Shown one piece after another: positions 54,686-64,000 of a stretch of 64,000 nucleotides of DNA. The notes under the pieces were generated by a model, which worked only from the letters and a program-made list of their open reading frames with translations, made no database searches and was not told the origin of the DNA. Position 1 is the stretch's first letter. Every line of letters starts with the position of its first letter. Source of the stretch: Mucilaginibacter lappiensis (lineage in GTDB: Bacteria > Bacteroidota > Bacteroidia > Sphingobacteriales > Sphingobacteriaceae); assembly GCF_900155965.1 (NCBI RefSeq), contig NZ_FTMG01000001.1, positions 682,001-746,000 of the forward strand. Reading direction: 5' to 3'. A program made the position numbers and the translations under genes.

Positions 54686-54960
54686 CCTCCAAACTTTTTA
54701 AACCTTTAATTTTAACACTTTTTTAGACAAAAACAGGGCGAAAAGGCTTCATTTTTATGCACTTTAACTAAATTTTAACGCCATTTTAACACTTTTTAAC
54801 AAATTTTTGATGGGTTTTAAAAGCTTTAAAAAGTATTAAATAGTTAATTATCAAATAACTACTTATCAAATGGTCGGTTTTTATGCTGTATTTTCTCTTA
54901 ACCAAACAGCCCGGGTTCCTGATAAAACAGGAATCCGGGCTGGGTATATACAAATATACG
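54686..54960 (+). repeat. Duplicated intergenic element, copy 2 (phased TTTTAAC repeats plus hairpin)
   Basis: The second copy of the element at 26626-26901, collinear without indels until the last few bases. TTTTAAC-type words occur at 54710, 54762 (CTTTAAC), 54773, 54784 and 54794, then TTTTTGA at 54804. The hairpin has 15-base arms CAGCCCGGGTTCCTG (54907-54921) and CAGGAATCCGGGCTG (54928-54942). The stem differs in sequence from copy 1 yet still pairs. It too lies between divergent genes. The rest of the 494-bp gap is AT-rich with no gene. Confidence 0.7.
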
Positions 54961-55073
54961 CAATTTATTAGCGTTGTAAAAACGCGGTGTTTAGCGATCA
55001 GTTTTTATGTTAAAAATTGTACTATTTTCGATGTATAGCTCGCCGGGGCAGTTACAGATATAAATCATTCATC

Positions 55074-56063
55074 ATGAAGTATAAAATAATTTCATTACTG
55101 TTGACTATGATGCTGGGCACCTTTGCATTTGCCCAACAACAACCTAAAAGCATCATATTGGATACCGACATCGGTCCCGATTATGACGACGTTGGGGCGA
55201 TGGCCATTTTACATACCCTGGCTGATAAGGGCGAATGCCGCATCCTGGCTACTATAGCCAGTAATCAATACAATAACATAGCACCCGTACTAAGTGTATT
55301 GAACACTTATTTTAAAAGACCGGGCATTCCCATTGGTGTGGTACGGGGCAAAGCGGTTAATATACCCTGCGGACAAAAATGGGACTCATTGATTGTAGCC
55401 CGGTACCCGCACCGGATTAAAAATAACGATGAGGCGGAAGACGCTACAACACTTTACCGGAAGATTCTGGCCGCACAACCCGACCAAAGCGTAACTATAG
55501 TAACCATCGGGTTTATGACCAATATGGCTAACCTGCTTCAATCAAAACCAGATAAAGCGTCGCCCTTAAGCGGGGCTGCACTGGTTAAAAAGAAGGTGAA
55601 ACTTTTGGTGAGCATGGCTGCTTGCTTTAACCAGAAAATGGGAATGTTCAAAGAGTTTAATGTGGAAAAAGATTCGGTTTCTTCAAAAATAACGTTCGAC
55701 AATTGGCCCGGTCCTATTATTTTCAGTGGGTTCGAGATCGGCGAAAAAATCCATACCGGTTTGCCAGTCGTAAGGGATAAGTCTATCGTTCATTCACCGG
55801 TTAAAGATGTATTCCAAAAATGTATTCCGCTTGACCCTAACGATGCCAAAGGCCGGATGAGCTGGGACGAAACCGCAGTACTTATCGCCGTTCGTGGCTA
55901 CGAAAAGTATTTTAGCGTGGTAAAAGGCAAAATCATATGCAACAGCAATGGCAGCAATCTTTGGGACAAAACCGGTACCCGCGACCGTTACCTCGTGCTG
56001 AAGATGCCCATCCCACAGATAGAAGCAGTTTTAAATACATTGATGATGCATCAGCCTATGTAA
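55074..56063 (+). CDS. Secreted nucleoside hydrolase-like protein
   Basis: A 329-residue exported member of the inosine-uridine nucleoside hydrolase family, which splits the N-glycosidic bond of nucleosides. From the ATG at 55074 it has a Sec signal ending near FAFAQ (residue 21). The calcium-binding N-terminal signature is complete, DTDIGPDYDD at 30-39, and a late aspartate in MSWDETAVL near 270 fits the fourth metal ligand. Periplasmic members would scavenge nucleosides or hydrolyse other ribosides. An upstream in-frame start at 55017 only adds non-signal sequence. It lies downstream of element copy 2 and has no operon partner. Confidence 0.87.
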   Translation: MKYKIISLLLTMMLGTFAFAQQQPKSIILDTDIGPDYDDVGAMAILHTLADKGECRILATIASNQYNNIAPVLSVLNTYFKRPGIPIGVVRGKAVNIPCGQKWDSLIVARYPHRIKNNDEAEDATTLYRKILAAQPDQSVTIVTIGFMTNMANLLQSKPDKASPLSGAALVKKKVKLLVSMAACFNQKMGMFKEFNVEKDSVSSKITFDNWPGPIIFSGFEIGEKIHTGLPVVRDKSIVHSPVKDVFQKCIPLDPNDAKGRMSWDETAVLIAVRGYEKYFSVVKGKIICNSNGSNLWDKTGTRDRYLVLKMPIPQIEAVLNTLMMHQPM

Positions 56064-56143
56064 AATGGATGGCGTTGGGATATGATACCCCTTCCTCCCC
56101 TTCCCTGGGGAAGAAATCGCACTGTCCTCCGCTTCTTTATAGC

Positions 56144-56857
56144 TTAAACGATGACCAGCGCGGCCTGGTTGCCGTTCCATTCAACGGGGCTTTCTGTATG
56201 GGCAATCCAATTGTAAATCAGGCCTGTGGATTGTATAAAATCTTCGAGAGCCCGGTATTCATAATCTTTATAGTTTGGGTAATTGTACAATTCATCAAAA
56301 AGGATCACCGTTCCCGGAATAATTTTCCCGGCGTTAAACAACTCGTCCAGTACATCCATTGTTGAAGAATACAGGTCACAGTCGATATGGATAAAGGCAC
56401 AATTTTCTGGATGGTTGGTGCAAAAGCTATCCAAAGTTTCAGAGAAAAGACCAATAACCAGTTCCGTGTTTTCTGCAACTAATTCCGGCGCTATACCGTT
56501 CCGCGAATAAGTATTTTTAGTATAGACCCTTTCCGTACTCAGTACCCAATCTTCGGGAAGACCGTTGAAGCTGTCAAAACCATAAATGGTTTGATTAGGC
56601 TTCTGTTGCGCAATAAATGACAATGATTTACCAGAGCCTACACCAAACTCCAACCAAAGACCGGGAATAGCTACCTGGCTGATGCAATAGGTTAAATAAG
56701 TCCAATAGGAATGTTCAGGATCGGCAAGGTCTGGCTCATGGGTATGTCTGTATCTGGATACCTTACATTTATCGCAAAGGCAGCCACGTTTATCCCGATT
56801 ATATCCTTCAGTGAATTTAGTGCTTAACTTGAGGTTGTCGATTATAGGGTCGTTCAT
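56144..56857 (-). CDS. TylF/macrocin-O-methyltransferase-like SAM methyltransferase
   Basis: A 237-residue class I SAM-dependent methyltransferase. Motif I is LWLEFGVGSGKSLSF (68-82), the acidic loop is YGFDSFNGLPEDW near 92-104, and FIHIDCDLYSSTMD near 155-168 carries the metal-binding aspartates of the TylF/macrocin O-methyltransferase type. An N-terminal cluster C26-x-C28-x2-C31 (GCLCDKCK) is unusual and could bind zinc. Targets in this family are sugar hydroxyls; the substrate here is unknown. The gene is isolated, converging on the nucleoside hydrolase gene. The 264 bp upstream hold a short doubtful ORF only. Confidence 0.82.
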   Translation of the reverse strand: MNDPIIDNLKLSTKFTEGYNRDKRGCLCDKCKVSRYRHTHEPDLADPEHSYWTYLTYCISQVAIPGLWLEFGVGSGKSLSFIAQQKPNQTIYGFDSFNGLPEDWVLSTERVYTKNTYSRNGIAPELVAENTELVIGLFSETLDSFCTNHPENCAFIHIDCDLYSSTMDVLDELFNAGKIIPGTVILFDELYNYPNYKDYEYRALEDFIQSTGLIYNWIAHTESPVEWNGNQAALVIV

Positions 56858-57067
56858 GTTGTTTTATTGTTGTGCATTTTATAGGAGATTGCGGATGCCC
56901 GCACATTTACGTCGGACCGATACTTGTCCTTACATTTAATGGAAAAGCGAATTTAATAATGACTAACAGCCAATATATTAATTTACTATCATATCTCTGT
57001 AAAGCGCAGTTTAACCCCTGTTTCAGTTGGCACGATGATGTGTTAAATCAATTTCTGCTTAAACAAA

Positions 57068-57097
57068 AATCCGCATGTCGGTAACAACATGCGGATT
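57068..57097 (-). terminator. Rho-independent terminator for the alpha/beta hydrolase gene
   Basis: AATCCGCATGT and ACATGCGGATT form a perfect 11-bp stem with an 8-base loop, and TTTTTGTTT follows on the minus strand, 24 bp past the stop at 57122. Confidence 0.82.
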
Positions 57098-57121
57098 AAA
57101 GAAGGCAACTCCAATAAAAAT

Positions 57122-57823
57122 TTAAACTGCTGATGCGTTTTCGGCTGCTTCTATAATTACACTGGCAACAATATCAGGATGCGACATAAAGATTACGTGG
57201 CTGCCTTTAACTTCTGTTACTTTGGTGTTTGAGCGGCTATACATGTTTTTTTGTATTACCGGGTTGATGCTTTTGTCCTCGGTAGCAATTAAACCATAGG
57301 TTGGTTTGTGTCTCCAGGCCGCATCAGTGATGGGGCTTACAAAACCTTTGGCATAAAATGCCCCCTGTGAGGCATACATAAATGCGGCTTCATCGGCATC
57401 AATATCGGCACAAAAACCAGCATGATATTTATCTTTATCATAGTATACAATGCCTTTTTCATCAGGAGGCAATACGCCGTTTTCTGGCGCTGCGGGAGCC
57501 GTTTCCAGCCATTGCAGTGCAGATTCGCCATTGTCGGGTTGAAATGCAGCTATATATACCAGGGCGGCAACATTGGGATGATTACCTGCTTCGGTAATCA
57601 CAGCGCCACCCCATGAATGACCGGCAAGTATTGCCGGGCCACCGATCCTGTCCAGCGCCACGTGTGTAGCCAACACATCATCTTCCAATGAAGATAAAGG
57701 GTTTTGTACAACGGATACGTTGTACCCTTTTTTTGTTAATTCGTTATAAAGTGCTTTAAAGCCTGAACCATCGGCGAATGCTCCGTGCACCAGCACTACA
57801 TTCTTTACATTTGAGTTTTTCAT
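57122..57823 (-). CDS. Alpha/beta hydrolase (EstC/pyrethroid-hydrolase-like)
   Basis: A 233-residue soluble alpha/beta-hydrolase. The oxyanion-hole segment is VLVHGAFADGSGF near 11-23. The nucleophile serine is in AGHSWGGAV near 68, a late aspartate is near 185 (ATEDKSINP), and the histidine is in KGSHVIFMSHP near 210. It resembles small esterases related to plant methylesterases and EstC, often duplicated in soil bacteria. No signal peptide is present. It is the last of three same-strand genes (SDR, AraC regulator, hydrolase), each apparently with its own terminator region; the substrate is not predictable. Confidence 0.87.
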   Translation of the reverse strand: MKNSNVKNVVLVHGAFADGSGFKALYNELTKKGYNVSVVQNPLSSLEDDVLATHVALDRIGGPAILAGHSWGGAVITEAGNHPNVAALVYIAAFQPDNGESALQWLETAPAAPENGVLPPDEKGIVYYDKDKYHAGFCADIDADEAAFMYASQGAFYAKGFVSPITDAAWRHKPTYGLIATEDKSINPVIQKNMYSRSNTKVTEVKGSHVIFMSHPDIVASVIIEAAENASAV

Positions 57824-57954
57824 TGTTTTGTGAGTTAATGTTGTTTGAATGATTTAACAATACAAAGATGCCGCTTAAACCAAGGCAAGGGAATACAAGG
57901 ATTTCCCGAAGAGTTGTAATTATTTCCCTGATACTCTTTCTGGGGTGTATATTA

Positions 57955-57990
57955 AAAAACAAGATCCCCAAGCCGGCGGCCTGAGGATCT
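57955..57990 (-). terminator. Rho-independent terminator for the AraC gene
   Basis: GATCCTCAGGCC pairs with GGCTTGGGGATC (G-U tolerated) with a short loop, followed on the minus strand by TTGTTTTTTAA. It lies 33 bp past the stop at 58023. Confidence 0.82.
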
Positions 57991-58022
57991 GTTATTGGAT
58001 ATTTGCTTATTGGCGTTGATAC

Positions 58023-58925
58023 TCAGTTCAATAACCGGTAATCACTTGGCACATAACCTGTTTTATTTTTGAATAGCCTGGTAAAATGTGAGGGATGTTC
58101 GAATCCCAGCATATAAGCTATCTCACTAACGTTTTTTTGTGTACTCCATAACAAAGCCTTAGCTTTTTCCACCAGTTGTATGTGAATGTGTTCCTGGGTG
58201 GTTTTACCTGTAAAACGATGCAGCAGATCGGATAAATAATTTGGTGAAAGATTCATCCGCGAGGCGAAATAACTTACATTAGGCAAACCACTGTTGATCA
58301 GCGTTTCCTGTGCAAAGTAATTCCTGATCAGTTTTTCAAATTCTTGTACTACGTCGATATTCACTTTTTCCCGGGTATAAAATTGGCGGTCATAAAACCT
58401 GCTGCAATAGTTAAGCAGTAGTTCAATATTGGCCTGAATTAAACCATTGGTATGTTTGTCAATATTCTGCTGGTATTCTTTACGAATGTTTTGAACACAG
58501 ATATTCAGGATGTTTTTTTCGTCTTCCGATACATGTAATGCCTCGTTGGCCTCATAGTTAAAGAAAGAATACTCCATCATTTTGAGGCCTAACGCACCTG
58601 TATTAACCATATCAGGATGAAAGAACAATCCCCAACCCTCTTCTATATTCAACTCCGGACTGGGAGATACAATTTGCCCTGGAGCTGTGAACATCAGGGT
58701 TCCCTCTCTGAAATCATAATAAGAGCGTCCATATCGAAGCGTACCGGTAAACTTTTTACAAAAGATAGTATAAAACCCTACCCGGTAAGTCGTTGCATGC
58801 TTTGGGCGATTGATCTGGTTGTTATCCAGATCAATCACCGTAATTAAAGGATGCTTTGGTTTACCCACACCATAAAGCTCATGCAGATCGCTGATGGATT
58901 CAATATCGATATAGGATTCTGACAT
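58023..58925 (-). CDS. AraC-family transcriptional regulator
   Basis: A 300-residue regulator with a cupin-like N-terminal half (about 40-150, including FREGTLMFTAPGQIVSP) and a C-terminal double helix-turn-helix (about 195-297). The latter contains VSYFASRMNLSPNYLSDLLH, VSEIAYMLGFEHPSHFTRLF and the final GYVPSDYR. It lies 44 nt downstream of the SDR gene on the same strand and is probably co-transcribed with it. In this phylum such pairs often control oxidoreductases acting on reactive carbonyls; that role is inferred. Confidence 0.9.
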   Translation of the reverse strand: MSESYIDIESISDLHELYGVGKPKHPLITVIDLDNNQINRPKHATTYRVGFYTIFCKKFTGTLRYGRSYYDFREGTLMFTAPGQIVSPSPELNIEEGWGLFFHPDMVNTGALGLKMMEYSFFNYEANEALHVSEDEKNILNICVQNIRKEYQQNIDKHTNGLIQANIELLLNYCSRFYDRQFYTREKVNIDVVQEFEKLIRNYFAQETLINSGLPNVSYFASRMNLSPNYLSDLLHRFTGKTTQEHIHIQLVEKAKALLWSTQKNVSEIAYMLGFEHPSHFTRLFKNKTGYVPSDYRLLN

Positions 58926-58969
58926 AAGGTGAATTTAGCTATTAAGTTGCGAATTAACAGTTTAGAGGA

Positions 58970-59785
58970 TCATTTAATAAAATAGCCGCGCATCTGCCGC
59001 ATATAATCCGGATCACTGTTTTGGTATTTGGTATCGATGAAGAAATGAGCATCTGCACCTACTGCATAACGCAGGCGATCCGTACCATCGGTTGCAGCCT
59101 CATAAATAATTTGTGCTACTTCTTCGGGCGTTGCTTTAGTTAAATGCGAAGCAGCTTGTGCATAATTATTAAAGAAACCGGCAAATATGGGATCGTAAGC
59201 AGCAATATCATTTTTAATCATATCAACCGCCCCTCGAAAGTTGGTGGCTATACTGCCTGGCTCAATCACTTTAACAGTGATGCCTAAGGAATAGAGCTCG
59301 TGTGCAAGTGATTCAGAGAGTCCTTCCACAGCGAATTTAGTACTGTGATACAAGCTGCCAAATGGAAATGTTATCTGCCCTCCCATCGAAGAGATATTGA
59401 TGATGGTGCCGCTGCCCTGCAAGCGCATGTATGGTAACATGGCCTGAGTAACATCTATTAATCCAAAAAGGTTTACATTAAATTGTTTGTAAACCTGTTC
59501 GCGGGTAGCCGATTCGAAAACACCTACTAACGCATAACCCGCATTGTTAACGAGGGCATCAATACGGCCGAAACGGGCGATACCCTCTTCAATGGCGCCA
59601 GAGATGGATGACTGATCTTGTACGTCGAGGCGGGTAACCAGGACATCGTCCAGTTGATTAAGTTCCAGTTCTTTTTCGGGTGAACGCATGGTGGCAATAA
59701 CATTCCAGCCGTTGTGCTGAAATAGTTTGGCGGCTTCACGACCAATACCAGAGGATGCGCCGGTAATCAGGATTGTCTTTTTCAT
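58970..59785 (-). CDS. Short-chain dehydrogenase/reductase
   Basis: A 271-residue classical SDR. The cofactor motif TGASSGIG is at 7-14, NNAGYAL is near 85, the catalytic serine is in IINISSMGG near 137, and YHSTKFA supplies Tyr and Lys near 152-156. There is no signal peptide. The residues after the first beta-strand suggest NADP(H) preference, but this is weak evidence. It is followed by the AraC gene. The substrate is unknown. Confidence 0.9.
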   Translation of the reverse strand: MKKTILITGASSGIGREAAKLFQHNGWNVIATMRSPEKELELNQLDDVLVTRLDVQDQSSISGAIEEGIARFGRIDALVNNAGYALVGVFESATREQVYKQFNVNLFGLIDVTQAMLPYMRLQGSGTIINISSMGGQITFPFGSLYHSTKFAVEGLSESLAHELYSLGITVKVIEPGSIATNFRGAVDMIKNDIAAYDPIFAGFFNNYAQAASHLTKATPEEVAQIIYEAATDGTDRLRYAVGADAHFFIDTKYQNSDPDYMRQMRGYFIK

Positions 59786-59965
59786 AACTTTATATCATTT
59801 TGTTGAGACAAAGTTCCGGATCATCTGCGCATCCCACTTGACAATATCTACGCAATGCTTAACAATTTCACGGTAAATACATACCTAAAAGCTAATTGTT
59901 TAAATGGGAAGGTCACCTATAAAAATACCCAGCGAAACGCAAACGCAATCTATCACTCCGAACTC

Positions 59966-63044
<3,079 letters not shown>

Positions 63045-63061
63045 AATATATCTTATTTTCT

Positions 63062-63090
63062 AAATATCTTAGTTACAAAGATAATATTTA
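63062..63090 (-). promoter_or_regulatory. MarR promoter and candidate operator
   Basis: On the minus strand TATCTTTG (63076-63083) matches TAnnTTTG. It lies inside an imperfect inverted repeat, AAATATCTT and AAGATAATATTT, about 20-45 bp before the start codon, as expected for MarR repression. The rest of the 240-bp gap to the next gene shows nothing further. Confidence 0.5.
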
Positions 63091-63284
63091 ATTCGCAGAA
63101 AATCCACCTAATTTTCAATAAAAAATCATGCAGATTACCAGAAGGATCTATTAAAGGAATTAATACCCGGGCGTTAGGTGGAATTAAAAAGGCTCGTTTC
63201 GAATACGATAATCAACCGCATCACCCAGTAGCTTAAAATTTACGGACTACCTTAAATCAATAACATACTCCTCATAATTGGGAG

Positions 63285-64000
63285 TTACTTTTCCAGGTAT
63301 TGATGTGCTAAAATCAGGAAAGTACTGGATGTCCAGGTATAGGCCGGGTCACGTAGTGGCTGTCCGGTTAAGGCGTCGAAATTCTCGGCAAACCCACCTG
63401 CCTCACAGGTATTACAGAACCGCTCTGCCAGTTGACGCGCAAAATCCTTTTCACCCGATCTGTTTAACCCATCAATAATTAACAACATAGGCGGCGCCCA
63501 CACGGGGCCGCGCCAATAGCTATCAGCACCATAAAGTTTGCTTTGTGGGCTTTCAGAAGCAAGGCCGTATTCGGTAACAAAATTTCCGGGCTTTTTTAAA
63601 TCATCAATCATTTTATCCCTGATCTTTTTAGGCAAGCGGTCGCCTATCAACATAGGAAGATAAGCCATCAGGCTCCTGCTATCTTTGTTAACCTTGCCTG
63701 ATAAAGCATTTTTACTTACAAATTTTTCTCCATCCCAAAAATTGGAGATCATTTTATTTAACGTGGTGTCAGCTCTCCTGTTCCAGTAGGCAGCCTCTTT
63801 TTGCTTTCCTAATTTTATAGCTACTTTAGCCAATACTTCCATTTGTTTTATTAAAAACGTGGCAAGGTCAGCGCCTTCAATCGGGAACTCCACCCCAAGC
63901 GCCGAACCATTATCCCAACCAGAATCATTTCCATGATAATATTCGGGCAAGCCATTATGATTACCATCCCGATATATAAACCAGTAGTTAGTCCATTTTA
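63285..64000 (-). CDS. GH63-like glycoside hydrolase, 5' end cut by window edge
   Basis: The C-terminal part (about 238 codons visible) of an (alpha/alpha)6 glycosidase of the GH63/MGH1-like or trehalase-like clan. The frame stays open to the right edge, reading ...NYWFIYRDGNHNGLPEYY before the apparent start near 63950, so that start is internal. The HGNDSGWDNGS segment carries the likely general-acid aspartate. YWRGPVWAPPMLLIIDGL and TGQPLRDPAYTWTSSTFLIL are typical late motifs, the latter near the base region. Family members cleave alpha-glucosides or mannosyl-oligosaccharides. Export cannot be judged because the N-terminus is missing. Confidence 0.85.
   Translation of the reverse strand, partial: KWTNYWFIYRDGNHNGLPEYYHGNDSGWDNGSALGVEFPIEGADLATFLIKQMEVLAKVAIKLGKQKEAAYWNRRADTTLNKMISNFWDGEKFVSKNALSGKVNKDSRSLMAYLPMLIGDRLPKKIRDKMIDDLKKPGNFVTEYGLASESPQSKLYGADSYWRGPVWAPPMLLIIDGLNRSGEKDFARQLAERFCNTCEAGGFAENFDALTGQPLRDPAYTWTSSTFLILAHQYLEK

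Noticed and set aside
56872..57084. 70-codon plus-strand ORF between the methyltransferase and alpha/beta hydrolase genes
   Set aside because: No family resemblance, and its 3' end forms part of the terminator hairpin at 57068-57097.

Overview
The window looks like a chromosome segment from a Bacteroidota bacterium of the Sphingobacteriaceae type (Mucilaginibacter/Pedobacter-like). The reasons are a SusC/SusD pair, an ECF-sigma/FecR pair, several secreted glycoside hydrolases, Bacteroidota-style -7 boxes (TAnnTTTG), a long Lgt, MtaB, and the palindromic intergenic repeats common in this group. The species assignment is inference; no rRNA or tRNA gene is visible.

Region 1 (1-26.5 kb, every gene on the minus strand) is a glycan- and phosphorus-handling region. 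From upstream to downstream it holds: a secreted fusion of a glycerophosphodiester-phosphodiesterase-like domain and an alkaline phosphatase; an ECF sigma factor with a FecR-like anti-sigma; GH105, a truncated beta-propeller gene, GH95 (alpha-fucosidase family) and GH31 in one run ended by a terminator; a class III nucleotide cyclase; four consecutive exported phosphoesterases (two calcineurin-like, two alkaline-phosphatase-superfamily); an XRE-cupin regulator; SusC, SusD and GH29 alpha-fucosidase; and phosphonoacetate hydrolase (phnA) with phosphonoacetaldehyde dehydrogenase (phnY, cut by the left edge). Three promoter regions here (before phnA, before susC, before the phosphoesterase operon) share an AT-rich motif close to GTTTACNAATACTAAA. 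I infer one co-regulated locus that imports and strips a fucosylated, phosphorus-substituted glycan or glycolipid and then breaks the C-P bond of the released phosphonate. This is the best candidate for an undescribed system.

Region 2 (26.5-41.5 kb) is mixed: a Tat-exported toroid enzyme of unknown family, NDH-2, an acyltransferase, an unknown secreted protein, an HD-domain protein, an AraC regulator divergent from a flavin monooxygenase, a single-domain response regulator, glycogen debranching enzyme, and a TetR regulator divergent from an MscS channel.

Region 3 (41.5-56 kb) holds a TetR-TolC-adaptor-RND efflux operon, then housekeeping genes: purB, nfuA, an inositol monophosphatase, gtrA, lgt and mtaB, followed by a secreted nucleoside hydrolase. 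Region 4 (56-64 kb) holds a TylF-like methyltransferase, an alpha/beta hydrolase, an AraC regulator, an SDR, a MarR regulator with a probable rifamycin phosphotransferase, and the end of a GH63-like hydrolase cut by the right edge.

Non-coding structure is rich. A roughly 275-bp element occurs twice without gaps (about 26.63 and 54.69 kb), with 10-11-bp-phased TTTTAAC repeats and a hairpin whose stem is kept although its bases differ. A roughly 100-115-bp MITE-like repeat occurs three times (9.4, 10.35, 29.0 kb). A nest of palindromes at 9.04-9.39 kb is bounded by a perfect 22-bp inverted repeat.
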